64,000 nucleotides of DNA from Natronomonas halophila (GCF_013391085.1 NZ_CP058334.1:2790001-2854000), one strand, 5' to 3'; shown: positions 24,561-33,090, numbered from the stretch's first letter. Translations and numbers: made by a program. The notes: generated from the sequence alone by a model not told the origin.

Positions 24561-25166
24561 ATGCCAACCGAGCGTTCCCGCATGCTCATCGGTATCGCCG
24601 GCGGGTCGGGGGCCGGCAAGACCACCATCGCCCAGCAGGTCACCGAGGATGTCGCGGACGTCCGGGTGCTCCCCCTCGACAACTACTATCGGGACCGTTC
24701 GGCACTCCCGCCCGAAGAACGCGCCCGCATCAACTACGACCACCCCGACGCCTTCGACTGGGACCTCGTGCGTGACCACCTCGACGCCCTCGAATCCGGC
24801 GACCCAATCGAGATGCCGCAGTACGATTTCGAGGAGCACCGTCGCACCGACGAGACTGTCCACGTCGCTCCCGGGTCCGTCGTCGTCATCGAGGGTATCC
24901 TCGCCCTCTACGACGACGAGGTCCGGGAGCGTCTCGACCTCCGTCTCTACGTCGAGACCGACGCCGACGTGCGCGTCCTCCGGCGTATCCAGCGCGATGT
25001 CGAGGAACGTGGCCGCGACCTCTCCGGTGTCATCGACCAGTACCTCTCGACGGTCAAACCGATGCACGAACAGTTCGTCCGCCCGACCAAGCGGGACGCC
25101 CACCTCATCATCCCCGAGGGCGCCAACGAGAAAGCCGTCGAGTTGCTCAGGAATCGTATCGCGTAA
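24561..25166 (+). CDS. udk: Uridine kinase
   Basis: From ATG 24561 the protein has 201 residues, the normal size for Udk. It has the P-loop IGIAGGSGAGKTTIAQ (about residues 9-24), the substrate loop PLDNYYRDRSALPPEERARINYDHPDAFDW, PQYDFEEHRR, VVVIEGILALYDDEVR and the lid DADVRVLRRIQRDVEERGR. It phosphorylates uridine and cytidine with ATP or GTP (pyrimidine salvage). The frame upstream of 24561 is part of the divergent promoter. Its stop is followed within 3 nt by a palindrome-rich repeat whose T-tract may end transcription. Confidence 0.93.
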   Translation: MPTERSRMLIGIAGGSGAGKTTIAQQVTEDVADVRVLPLDNYYRDRSALPPEERARINYDHPDAFDWDLVRDHLDALESGDPIEMPQYDFEEHRRTDETVHVAPGSVVVIEGILALYDDEVRERLDLRLYVETDADVRVLRRIQRDVEERGRDLSGVIDQYLSTVKPMHEQFVRPTKRDAHLIIPEGANEKAVELLRNRIA

Positions 25167-25168
25167 CT

Positions 25169-25358
25169 CCACTTTTTGCACCTCCTTCGCGCGCCTTCGG
25201 CGCGCTCACTCGGGCAAAAACGTGGTGAAAATATGCGCGACTCGCTCCTGCCGCGGGCCTACGGCCCGCGGTAGTCGCTCGTCGCTACGGCGCCTCACTA
25301 CGTTCGGCGCCGGGAACCGCCTTGGGGGCGCTTGAAAAGCGCCCCCAAGGCGGATGCT
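25169..25358 (-). repeat. Palindrome-rich dispersed repeat, copy A (reverse orientation)
   Basis: Read on the reverse strand this 190-bp block starts AGCATCCGCC, then a long stem-loop, GGCGGTTCCCG, a second hairpin, CGACTACCGCG, a third hairpin, CGCGCATATTTTC, CCACGTTTTTGCC, a final hairpin and GTGCAAAAAGTGG. The same ordered blocks occur in copy B at 32279-32531; the linking stems differ in sequence but remain palindromic. The tail begins 2 nt after the uridine kinase stop and provides a T5 run. It lies in a convergent gene gap. Confidence 0.75.
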
Positions 25359-25532
25359 GACCAAGATTCTTATATCAGCCTGCTAACGTCCAGTTCTCGT
25401 GTCGGTTATCTCGGCAGAGAATTGATGATGTCCGCGAGCGCGCTGAAAGCGCGCGAGCGGTTCGCCGCGCGACCGAAGGGAGCGCGGGACCAAGGCCCGA
25501 CCATCGGGAGGGCCGCCGTGTCTTTTTCATCG

Positions 25533-25598
25533 AAGTTTTTGCCGCGAGGCGCGGCGAAGCCGCGCCGAGCGTGCAAAAAGTTCGCGTGCGAAAAGTGG
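25533..25598 (+). repeat. Palindrome-rich dispersed repeat, partial copy C
   Basis: This block repeats the tail end of copies A and B: GTTTTTGCC, a hairpin (GGCGCGGCGAAGCCGCGCC), GTGCAAAAAG and AAAAGTGG, and ends immediately before the stop codon of the convergent gene at 25599. The stretch 25420-25530 between copies A and C has further hairpins (for example GCGCGCTGAAAGCGCGC) but no gene that I can support. Confidence 0.6.
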
Positions 25599-25901
25599 CT
25601 ATGCGTGCTTCTTCACGTCGATTTCCCACATACCTGCCGACCGCATCGCGCGGCCGGTGGCCTTGTGGAAGTCGACGATGTCCTCGAACTCGTCTTCCTC
25701 GACGTGTTCGAAGATGTCGTCGACGCTGACGACTCGTTCGTGGTTGAGACGGACGGGTTCGTCGCCGTGGTCTTCGACGAAGTCCGCCTTCTGCAGGGGG
25801 AAGTCCTCTTCTTCGTCGAGTTTCTTTGCGAGAACTGCCTGCCCGTACTTGCGTTTCCCCTCGGAGCCTTCCTCGCCGTCGGGGTCGTGGGGCCAATCCA
25901 T
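25599..25901 (-). CDS. Small conserved haloarchaeal protein (DUF5785-like)
   Basis: The 100-residue, very acidic protein starts MDWPHDPDGEEGSEGKRKYG and has a central part KKLDEEEDFPLQKADFVEDHGDEPVRLNHERVVSVDDIFEHV, ending FHKATGRAMRSAGMWEIDVKK. These segments match the DUF5785 family as I remember it. There is no membrane segment or known active site. Its stop adjoins repeat copy C. Function unknown. Confidence 0.75.
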   Translation of the reverse strand: MDWPHDPDGEEGSEGKRKYGQAVLAKKLDEEEDFPLQKADFVEDHGDEPVRLNHERVVSVDDIFEHVEEDEFEDIVDFHKATGRAMRSAGMWEIDVKKHA

Positions 25902-26027
25902 ACCTATGAGTCGGACACCCGTCCCAAAAGCGTTTCCGCTCCCGGTTGACGTTCGCGACGTTTGGACGGTTTTGTCAGAACCTTAAATCCCCGTCCTAAC
26001 CCGGATGCTGACAGACCGGATTACCCC

Positions 26028-26678
26028 ATGCAATACCTGAAACTCAGCCTCTCGCCGACGGAGCGTGCTGTTCACCCGATAGATCGATTTATCGGGGGTC
26101 ACGATGCGATATCGCGTGAAGCGCTCTTGCACGTCGACGCCCGTGCGGACGGGACGACGGTCCTGTTATACCGTGTGACGGGCGACGGCGAACGGTTCGC
26201 CGAGGCCCTCGACGAGCGTCCGGACATCCACGACTACGAGGCCGTGGACCTGGCGGGCAACGGCTATCACGTCTTCGTGCAGGCCGACCAGACGTCCCGG
26301 GGGAACGTCCTGCTCGATGTCGCCCACGAACACGCACTCATCGTCGATACGCCGCTGAAGTTCACCGACGAGGGGCTCCGGGCGACGCTGGTCGGGACCC
26401 ACGAGAACCTCCGGAACGCCCTCGGGGCGATTCCGGATACCATCGATTTCTCGGTGGACAACGCCGGGACGTACGTCCCGGGCAACGAGGACCTGCTGTC
26501 GCCGCTGACCGAGCGCCAACTGGAGGTCTTCGAGACGGCCGTCGAGGAAGGCTACTACGACGTCCCGCGACGCGCGACACACAAGGACATCGCCGACAAC
26601 CTCGGCTGTGCGCCGTCGACGGTCGACGAACACCTCCGGAAGGCCGAGTCCCGCGTCGTGAGCGGATTGATTCAGTAG
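26028..26678 (+). CDS. Bat-type HTH transcriptional regulator
   Basis: Starting at ATG 26028 the protein has 216 residues (MQYLKLSLSPTERAVHPID). Residues 1-150 are a sensory domain of the bacterio-opsin activator (Bat) type, and residues 160-216 are the HTH_10 domain: LLSPLTERQLEVFETAVEEGYYDVPRRATHKDIADNLGCAPSTVDEHLRKAE. This family is expanded in haloarchaea; targets and ligand are unknown. The AT-rich CCTTAAATCC box near 25981-25990 lies about 40 nt upstream. Confidence 0.9.
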   Translation: MQYLKLSLSPTERAVHPIDRFIGGHDAISREALLHVDARADGTTVLLYRVTGDGERFAEALDERPDIHDYEAVDLAGNGYHVFVQADQTSRGNVLLDVAHEHALIVDTPLKFTDEGLRATLVGTHENLRNALGAIPDTIDFSVDNAGTYVPGNEDLLSPLTERQLEVFETAVEEGYYDVPRRATHKDIADNLGCAPSTVDEHLRKAESRVVSGLIQ

Positions 26679-26732
26679 GCCGACTTGTCGTTTAGAAGGC
26701 GGAAAAACGGAAGACGACGACGTGGCCCTTAT

Positions 26733-27188
26733 CTACAGTTCGACGCCGCTGGGGATGAGGCTCTCGCCGCGGAGGAGGTTCCCGTCGGCGTCGTAGACCA
26801 GCAGCGACGACATGTCGTAGGTGGCCAGATGGCTGCCGTCGGTTTCGAGGACGATGCGATACCGGTTGTCGTTGTCCTGGTCGGCGCCGAACTCGCGGGC
26901 GGCCTCGATGAACTCGAAGACGGAGTCGGCGTCGGCGTTCAACTCGAGGACGTACTCGCCGGTCATCCGGTCGGCGAGGGCGATGACGCCCTCGGGGTCG
27001 TCAGTTTCGAGGGGCTCTTTGAGACGGAAGGCGACGTCGACTTCGTCCTCGGAGAGGACCTCTCCGCCCTTGGTAAGCCGCGATTCGAGCTGGTCGGTCG
27101 GCCCCTCGTACGTAATCGTGACGACGGGCCGCTGTGGCTCGTCGGTAGCAACACCGTCGACGGTCAGAGTGAAATAATCACGCCGCAT
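26733..27188 (-). CDS. Small conserved haloarchaeal protein (DUF5793-like)
   Basis: I chose ATG 27188, giving 151 residues beginning MRRDYFTLTVDGVA, the family's usual start as I recall it; the longer frame adds 12 weak residues. The protein is beta-rich and acidic, with VTITYEGPTDQLESRL, MTGEYVLELNADADSVFEFIEAAREFG and RYRIVLETDGSHLATYD. There is no catalytic motif. It is divergent from the next membrane protein gene. Function unknown. Confidence 0.72.
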   Translation of the reverse strand: MRRDYFTLTVDGVATDEPQRPVVTITYEGPTDQLESRLTKGGEVLSEDEVDVAFRLKEPLETDDPEGVIALADRMTGEYVLELNADADSVFEFIEAAREFGADQDNDNRYRIVLETDGSHLATYDMSSLLVYDADGNLLRGESLIPSGVEL

Positions 27189-27296
27189 CCCTTTTGTATC
27201 GGTGCGTAGGGTGGCCGCGGACATGAACGTAACGCCCCAGGCGACGCCATCTCCCGATGCGATATCTTTTACCCGTTGCCCGGCGCGCGGTGGGGT

Positions 27297-27785
27297 ATGT
27301 GGGTCCGCTCGGAGTACGCCGGAGAACTCGCCGTGTTATCAGCGTGGCTGTGCTCGCTCATGCCATGGGTCGTCACATACATCCCCGCCGGCACCCAGAT
27401 TCGCATCCACTTCCCGTACGTCTTCGTCCAGTTCACCCCGACGCTGGCCAATTTCCGCGCGTTTTCGGTCTTCGTTCACGAGGGTCCGGGCGGCGCGGCA
27501 GCGGCGGCGACGGCGACGGCCTACCAACTGTGGGGCGTCGGCGCCGTCGTGTTGACGCTCGCGCTCGCATTGAGTATCGTCTACTACGTCTACGAGGAGC
27601 GACTCGAAGCCAAGGCACCGGTCGACCCCGTTCGGGTCATGGGCGTGCTTCTGGTCGGGGCGGGCGTGCCGCTGGCGGTCGGCTGTTATTACCTCTGGGT
27701 CGGGCTTGCCGTGTTCACGATTCCGGTGGGCGTCCTGTTCATGTTCTTCCTCGGTGGGTCGCTGCTGGCCGTCGAGCGGACGTGA
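27297..27785 (+). CDS. Conserved haloarchaeal membrane protein (DUF7549-like)
   Basis: The 162-residue protein starts at ATG 27297 (MWVRSEYAGELAVLSAWLC) and has four hydrophobic segments: about 10-35, 75-97, 112-131 and 135-155. Between the first two is a loop with RIHFPYVFVQFTPTLANFR. A TATCTTTTA stretch about 28-35 nt upstream is a plausible leaderless promoter. No known transport motif is visible; the DUF7549 label is from memory. Confidence 0.7.
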   Translation: MWVRSEYAGELAVLSAWLCSLMPWVVTYIPAGTQIRIHFPYVFVQFTPTLANFRAFSVFVHEGPGGAAAAATATAYQLWGVGAVVLTLALALSIVYYVYEERLEAKAPVDPVRVMGVLLVGAGVPLAVGCYYLWVGLAVFTIPVGVLFMFFLGGSLLAVERT

Positions 27786-27883
27786 GAACACGAGCACGTT
27801 TCCGTCCCGTAACGGGCGGGTGTTTTATACTGGGTGGCCGACTACAGAGGAACGAAACTGGGGGCTGTCAGGGAACCTAACAG

Positions 27884-29506
27884 ATGGCACGCAATCAAAG
27901 CAAGGGGCCACTCGATTCCGTTCGTGAACAGTTGGTTCGGACCGTCGAGATGCTCCGTGGGTCACGCGTCCCCGACGAGCTATACCGTCCCGGCGAACAC
28001 GAACACGTCGTCGAGGACCGGCCCTTCGAGGGCCGAGAAATCGACCGATACTGGTTGAACGCGCCGTTTTCCTACGCGGTCATCACCTATCAGGAGGACG
28101 ACGACGAGCACCTCTATCACGCGGTCGAACCGCAACTGGACGGCTTCGAGACGGAACTGGTCGGCACCCTCTACGATGACGTTCGGACGCCGCTGCTCTA
28201 CAACACGCGGGAAGGCAGTCCCGAGGAGGTCCTCCGGAAGGAACTCCGGACGCGTCTCGAACAGTACGGCATCGAGGTCGACGTCGCTGGCTTCTATCGG
28301 CTGTTTTACTACCTCTATCGACGGTTTCAGGGCTTCGGCCGGCTCGACCCCCTGATGCACGACCCCTACATCGAGGACATCTCCTGTGACGGCTACGACA
28401 TCCCCCTCTATGCCTACCACGACGACTATCTGGACATCAAGACGAACGTCTCCTTCGCACAGGAGGAGCTCGACAGTTACATCGTTCGGATGGCCCAGCA
28501 GGCCGGCCGTCACATCTCGGTCGGCAATCCCGTCGTCGAGACGACGCTGCAGGACGGTTCGCGTGCCGAACTCGCTCTCGGCGAAGAGGTAACGCCGCGC
28601 GGGTCGGCCTTCACGATTCGGAAATACAGCGAGGAGCCGTTCACGCCAATCGACCTGCTGGATTTCGGCACCTACTCGCTGCAGCAGATGGCCTACCTCT
28701 GGATGGCCATCGAGCACAACAAGAACATCATCTTCGCGGGCGGGACGGCGTCCGGGAAGACGACCTCGATGAACGCCATCTCGATGTTCATCCCGCCGCG
28801 GTCGAAACTCATCACCATCGAGGACACCCGGGAACTCGCCCTGTACCACGACAACTGGCTGTCCTGTGTGACCCGCGAACGGCTCGACGAGGCTGCTAAC
28901 GTCACGATGTACGACCTGCTGCGGTCGGCGCTCCGTCACCGGCCGGAGTATATCATCGTCGGCGAGGTCCGGGGCGAGGAGGCGATTACGCTCTTTCAGG
29001 CGATGAACACGGGCCACACCACGCTGTCGACGATGCACGCCGATTCGGTCCAGACGGTCATCAACCGCCTCGAAAACGAACCCATCAACGTCCCGCGGCC
29101 GATGGTCCAGTCGCTGGACGTGCTCTGTGTGCAGACGCTGGCCCGGTTCGGCGGCGAACGCGTCCGCCGCGCCAAATCGATCGCGGAAATCGAGGGTATC
29201 GACCAGCGGACCGGCGAACTCGACTACGCCAGCGCCTACGAGTGGCGGTCGGCCGACGACACCTACCGGGAGGGCAATCGGAACCTCATGGACGAAATCC
29301 GCGAGGAGCGGGGCTGGAGTCAGTCCGAACTGCTCCGGGAGATGAAGCGCCGCCGGACGTTCCTCAAATACCTTCAGGAGGAAAGCGTCAACCAGTACGA
29401 GCAGTTCACCGCGATGGTCAACAAGTACTACGCCGACCCCGAGACGGTAATGGACAAAATCGAAGGCGTCGAACTGGAACCGACCGAAGCCGAACCGAAC
29501 CCATAG
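27884..29506 (+). CDS. Type IV pilus/secretion ATPase (PilB-type), operon 1
   Basis: The 540-residue GspE/VirB11-type ATPase has an N-terminal domain to about 190 (YRRFQGFGRLDPLMHDPYIEDISCDG is the conserved archaeal segment), Walker A GGTASGKTTSMNA (about 286), an Asp box IEDTRELAL, Walker B YIIVGEVRGEEA and the His box GHTTLSTMHADS. The C-terminal 100 residues are a helical extension. Archaeal PilB-type ATPases drive assembly of adhesion pili together with the platform protein encoded immediately downstream (start one base after this stop). A second, diverged copy lies at 33091. Confidence 0.92.
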   Translation: MARNQSKGPLDSVREQLVRTVEMLRGSRVPDELYRPGEHEHVVEDRPFEGREIDRYWLNAPFSYAVITYQEDDDEHLYHAVEPQLDGFETELVGTLYDDVRTPLLYNTREGSPEEVLRKELRTRLEQYGIEVDVAGFYRLFYYLYRRFQGFGRLDPLMHDPYIEDISCDGYDIPLYAYHDDYLDIKTNVSFAQEELDSYIVRMAQQAGRHISVGNPVVETTLQDGSRAELALGEEVTPRGSAFTIRKYSEEPFTPIDLLDFGTYSLQQMAYLWMAIEHNKNIIFAGGTASGKTTSMNAISMFIPPRSKLITIEDTRELALYHDNWLSCVTRERLDEAANVTMYDLLRSALRHRPEYIIVGEVRGEEAITLFQAMNTGHTTLSTMHADSVQTVINRLENEPINVPRPMVQSLDVLCVQTLARFGGERVRRAKSIAEIEGIDQRTGELDYASAYEWRSADDTYREGNRNLMDEIREERGWSQSELLREMKRRRTFLKYLQEESVNQYEQFTAMVNKYYADPETVMDKIEGVELEPTEAEPNP

Positions 29507-31588
29507 ATGCTGCGTCTACTGCCGCTTTTCGCCGCGGTGTTGATCCTCTGTACGTTCCTCGTCGTGCCCTACAGCGCGCGCCTCGACGCTCTCCTCTCGC
29601 GGATAGCGTTCACGCTCTTCGACGGTGGACGGTTCCCGGTCAACAAGCGGCGCGAGCGGACGCTTCGTACCGCCTCCATCGGAACGCCCTATCGGGAGTA
29701 CGCGACCAAAACGTATCTGTACACGTTCGGTACGGCGCTTTCGGGGGCTATTATCGGCATCTACATCGGGGCGGCGATACTCGCCGTCGCCGAGACGCTC
29801 GATATTTCGGCCCCGCCCTCGCTTGGGGTGTTCACCAACCTCCCCGACCTCTCGTGGGTGCCGTCGCTGCCCGGGATTTCCGGCATGGTCACCTTCGATA
29901 GCCTCGTTTTCCTGCTGTTTCTCGGGTCAAGCGCCGTCGTTGGATTCATCGGCGGCGTCGGTGCCTACACCGTGCGCTGGAAACTGCCGGAAATCCGCTC
30001 GGACACCCGCCGCCGACAGATCGACGCCGGGATGCCGCGGATGGTGGCGTTCATCTACGCGCTGACCCGCGGCGGGATGGCCTTTCCGGACGTGATGCGG
30101 GCGCTGTCCCGCAACGAGGGCGTCTTCGGTGAGGGCGCCTCCGAGGTCGGTATCGCCGTCCGAAACATGGACCTGTTCAGCGTCGACCTGGTGACGGCGG
30201 TTCAGGGCCTCTCCCAGCAGACCCCCTCCAACCAGTTCGAGCGGTTCTCGGAGAACCTCGGGAGCGTCCTCCAGAGCGGCCGCAACATTTCCACGTTCCT
30301 CAAGGAGGAATACGAGCGCTACCGGGAGGAAGCCGAAGAACAGCAGGAGGAAATCCTCGAATTGCTCGCGACGACCGCCGAGGTGTACGTGACCACCGTC
30401 GTCGCCGGGATGCTCTTTCTGGTAACCATCCTGCTTATCATCGGGTTGACCACGGGCGATACGCTGTTGATTATCCAAGCCATCGCCTACATCATCCTTC
30501 CGGCGGGGAACCTACTGTTTCTGGCCTACCTCGCCGAGATTACACAGCCGCTCCGCGCCTCGCGGGACAGCAGTCGCATCCTCGCGGCGGGTGAGGACAC
30601 GGTCGGCCACGAACAGACGCTGGAGGCCGACGGCGGCCACGAGCGAGCGGGCTCGCGGGCGAACTGGGACCGGCTTCGCGCTTACGACCGGATTCGTTCG
30701 CTCCGAAGCACGCTGGCGGCACCGGTCCAGTCGGCCATCAACCAGCCGACGCTCGTCTTCTACGTGACCGTCCCGCTCGTCGTCGCCATTACCGCCTATC
30801 GGCTCCCCTCGGCGTTCGCCGACGGCACGCTGGACCCTCGCGTCCTCGACGACATCCTCGTGCAGTCGGCCCTCGTTCTGATGGCGACGTTCGCGGTCGT
30901 CTACGAGACGAGCCAGCGCCGTCTCCGCCGCCTCGAAGAGGCGGTACCGGACCTGCTGGAACGGCTGGCCAGCCTCAACGAGGCCGGTATCGCGGTCGTC
31001 TCCTCGTTCGACCGCGTCCGGAGCAGCGACGTCGGCGCTCTCGACGAGGAGGTCGACCGCATCTGGCGGGACATCCAGTGGGGCGCGACCGTCGCGCAAG
31101 CGCTGGACCGCTTCGAGGACCGCGTTCGGACGCCCTCGATTACGCGCGTGGTCACGCTCATCACGAACGCGATGCGCGCCTCGAACGAAATCGGGCCGGT
31201 GCTCCGTATCGCCGCCGAGCAGGCGCGGGCCGACCAGCGCCTCCGCCGGCAGCGCCGACAGGAGATGTTCACGTATCTCGTCGTCATCTACGTCTCCTTC
31301 ATCGTCTTCCTCATCGTCATCATCGCACTGGATTACGTCCTCATCCCGAACCTGCCGGATACCGGCGCCATCTCCGGCCCCGGAACCGGTAGTTCCGGCT
31401 TCATCGGCGGCTTCGAGAGCGGCGACGTCGACGACTATCGACTGGCCTTCTTCCATACCGCCATCATCCAGTCGGCGCTTTCGGGGCTGGTCGGCGGGAT
31501 GATGGGTGCGGGTTCCATCAAGGACGGCGTCAAACACTCGACCATCATGCTGACGGTAACCTACGTCATCCTGACGCTTTTGGGCTAA
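29507..31588 (+). CDS. Type IV pilus platform membrane protein (PilC/TadC-like), operon 1
   Basis: The 693-residue protein has two repeats of the T2SSF domain. The first covers about 180-300 (MPRMVAFIYALTRGGMAFPDVMRALSRNEGVFGEGASEVG), the second about 480-600 (VPDLLERLASLNEAGIAVVSSFDRV). Around ten hydrophobic segments are spread as groups near 1-20, 70-160, 285-350, 410-460, 595-620 and 640-693. It anchors the pilus ATPase to the membrane. The gene follows pilB with no gap. A charged linker (residues about 360-400) separates the halves. Confidence 0.9.
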   Translation: MLRLLPLFAAVLILCTFLVVPYSARLDALLSRIAFTLFDGGRFPVNKRRERTLRTASIGTPYREYATKTYLYTFGTALSGAIIGIYIGAAILAVAETLDISAPPSLGVFTNLPDLSWVPSLPGISGMVTFDSLVFLLFLGSSAVVGFIGGVGAYTVRWKLPEIRSDTRRRQIDAGMPRMVAFIYALTRGGMAFPDVMRALSRNEGVFGEGASEVGIAVRNMDLFSVDLVTAVQGLSQQTPSNQFERFSENLGSVLQSGRNISTFLKEEYERYREEAEEQQEEILELLATTAEVYVTTVVAGMLFLVTILLIIGLTTGDTLLIIQAIAYIILPAGNLLFLAYLAEITQPLRASRDSSRILAAGEDTVGHEQTLEADGGHERAGSRANWDRLRAYDRIRSLRSTLAAPVQSAINQPTLVFYVTVPLVVAITAYRLPSAFADGTLDPRVLDDILVQSALVLMATFAVVYETSQRRLRRLEEAVPDLLERLASLNEAGIAVVSSFDRVRSSDVGALDEEVDRIWRDIQWGATVAQALDRFEDRVRTPSITRVVTLITNAMRASNEIGPVLRIAAEQARADQRLRRQRRQEMFTYLVVIYVSFIVFLIVIIALDYVLIPNLPDTGAISGPGTGSSGFIGGFESGDVDDYRLAFFHTAIIQSALSGLVGGMMGAGSIKDGVKHSTIMLTVTYVILTLLG

Positions 31589-31625
31589 TCGTCGCGCTCT
31601 TGTGACCGCCGTGGATACGTCGGGT

Positions 31626-32252
31626 ATGGACGACCGGCAGGGCGTGCGGGACACCTACGAACACATCGCCGAACACTTCGCGACGACGCGGGAGTACCCC
31701 TGGCCCGAAGTCGAATCCTTCTGTGCCGACCGGACGGCCGAAACCGCGCTGGACCTCGGCTGTGGCAACGGCCGCCACGTCGAACTCTTGACCGACCACG
31801 CCGACCGAGTCGTCGGCCTCGATATCAGCCACGAGTTGCTGACGATTGCCGCCGACCGCGTCCCGACGGCGGCACTCATCGAGGGCGATGCCTCACGACT
31901 GCCGCTTACCGACGATTCGGTCGGCCTCGCGGTCTACGTCGCGACCCTCCACCATCTGCCGAGTCGGTCGCTTCGTCGGGCGAGTCTGGACGAACTGGCG
32001 CGCGTCCTCGACGGTCCGGCGCTGGTCAGTGCCTGGAGTACGGCCCACGACCGCTTCGAGGCCGACGCGGATGCTGACGAGGGATTCGATACGGACGTCG
32101 ACTGGACGCTTCCCGGTGGCGAGACGGTTCCTCGGTTCTACCACATCTATGCGCCCACGGAGTTCGATGCGGACCTCGATGCCAGCGCGCTGGCCGTCGA
32201 ACGTTCCTGGATTTCGAGCGGGAACTGCTATGCCGTCGTCGAATCGGATTGA
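31626..32252 (+). CDS. Trm9-like class I methyltransferase
   Basis: From ATG 31626 the protein has 208 residues. The N-terminus VRDTYEHIAEHFATTREYPWPEVESF followed by motif I ALDLGCGNGRHVE matches the Trm9/ALKBH8 methyltransferases, and the C-terminal WTLPGGETVPRFYHIYAPTEF and ERSWISSGNCYAVVE match the conserved end of that family. Yeast Trm9 methylates carboxymethyl-uridine at the wobble position of tRNA. The archaeal copy may act on tRNA, but neither a partner nor activity is visible here. It is 38 nt after pilC1 and lies just upstream of repeat copy B. Confidence 0.78.
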   Translation: MDDRQGVRDTYEHIAEHFATTREYPWPEVESFCADRTAETALDLGCGNGRHVELLTDHADRVVGLDISHELLTIAADRVPTAALIEGDASRLPLTDDSVGLAVYVATLHHLPSRSLRRASLDELARVLDGPALVSAWSTAHDRFEADADADEGFDTDVDWTLPGGETVPRFYHIYAPTEFDADLDASALAVERSWISSGNCYAVVESD

Positions 32253-32278
32253 CGAGAGGGCGATTAGAGTTTAGAGAT

Positions 32279-32531
32279 AGCATCCGCCGAGCGGGGCGTT
32301 CGGAGAACGCCCCCGAGGCGGTTCCCGCTGGCGAGGCGCGGAGCGCCGAGCCAGCGTAGCGCGCGACGACTACCGCGCCCACGAGCGTAGCGAGTGGGCG
32401 CGACTGGAGGAGCGGGTTGCGGGCGGAGCCCGCAACCGCATGGACGTGGCGGCGAAGCCGCCACGCAGCGCGCATATTTTCCCCACGTTTTTGCCGGCCG
32501 CTCGCGGAGCGAGCGGCCGTGTAAAAAGTGG
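32279..32531 (+). repeat. Palindrome-rich dispersed repeat, copy B
   Basis: The 253-bp block has the ordered conserved boxes of copy A but on the forward strand: AGCATCCGCC, GAGGCGGTTCCCG, CGACTACCGCG, GCGCGCATATTTTC, CACGTTTTTGCC, GTGTAAAAAGTGG. Between them are hairpins such as GCGCGGAGCGC, GTGGCGGCGAAGCCGCCAC, GCGGGTTGCGGGCGGAGCCCGC and GGCCGCTCGCGGAGCGAGCGGCC. These stems differ from copy A while remaining palindromic. It contains no gene and separates the convergent Trm9-like gene from the tRNA-Gly region. Confidence 0.75.
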
Positions 32532-32534
32532 TAG

Positions 32535-32559
32535 TGCGCGGTCCGGGATTTTGAACCGG
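32535..32559 (-). pseudogene. Broken copy of the tRNA-Gly 3' end
   Basis: On the forward strand TGCGCGGTCCGGGATTTTGAA with its next four bases repeats the 3' end of the intact tRNA-Gly (32706-32730) in the same direction, with one extra T and one missing C. The rest of the cloverleaf is absent. It is a relic of a duplication or of an integration event at tRNA-Gly. Confidence 0.65.
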
Positions 32560-32613
32560 AGCAAGACAGTCCGGGCGTGCGGCCCTGCGGGCCGTTCCGG
32601 GCTGTGACTTGCA

Positions 32614-32642
32614 GGGTTCAAATCCGGGGCGAGATTTCTGCC
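32614..32642. repeat. Inverted partial copy of the tRNA-Gly T-arm and flank
   Basis: GGGTTCAAATCCGGGGCG and the following AGATTTCTGCC are an imperfect inverted copy of 32694-32728, which holds GGCAGAAATATGCGCGG and the T-arm. The pair could form a cruciform next to the tRNA gene. Confidence 0.6.
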
Positions 32643-32705
32643 TCACGGGGTTCCAGCAGCGCTTCGCAGACACTCAGCGCTGCTGGCGTTGGTTCGGCAG
32701 AAATA

Positions 32706-32776
32706 TGCGCGGTCCGGGATTTGAACCCGGGTCGATGGCTTGGAAGGCCATAGTCATACCGCTAGACCAACCGCGC
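32706..32776 (-). tRNA. tRNA-Gly (TCC anticodon)
   Basis: The reverse strand forms a full cloverleaf: acceptor GCGCGGT/ACCGCGC, anticodon stem ATGGC/GCCAT around CTTCCAA (anticodon TCC), T-arm CCGGG-TTCAAAT-CCCGG and discriminator A at 32706. No intron and no encoded CCA. Two partial copies of its 3' half lie just downstream (32535-32559 and 32614-32642). Confidence 0.95.
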
Positions 32777-33090
32777 AAGCAGGTGATTCTTCGCCATCTC
32801 CGTTTAAGTCAATTTTCCTTTGGGTCGGCCACCCGGGTCCAAAACGAATCATGAATCTCGCGAAGATTTATTGGTGGTGAAGTGTGTCAACGGTAATCAA
32901 CGACCACACGCGCGGGAATTTAGAGCATGCCCTCTTCCCGTGTGAGACGAACAGCACTAAAAAAGACAGGTAAATTCGGGCAATAACATTAAATGCACAT
33001 TTACGAATCAACAAGTAGATCGCATGAACGACGTATGTGGAGGGTTCTCTCATCACGCTGGAAATCGGTCAGTGATCGAACGGGGGGACT
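32777..33090 (+). other. Intergenic promoter region before pilus operon 2
   Basis: No gene is seen. The stretch is distinctly AT-richer than its surroundings. A TATA-like ACATTAAATGCACATTTA lies at 32987-33004, and a second AT-rich box at 32956-32972 (CTAAAAAAGACAGG). The operon start at 33091 is preceded by GGGGGGAC, so the transcript probably has a leader of about 60 nt with a Shine-Dalgarno-like G-run. Confidence 0.4.

Noticed and set aside
25410-25600. CRISPR-like array in the hairpin-rich gap
   Set aside because: There are no regularly spaced identical repeats; the repeats are palindromic blocks with changing stems.
25332-25949. 205-codon forward frame across the repeat region and the DUF5785-like gene
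   Set aside because: It crosses hairpin repeats and is antisense to a convincing small gene.
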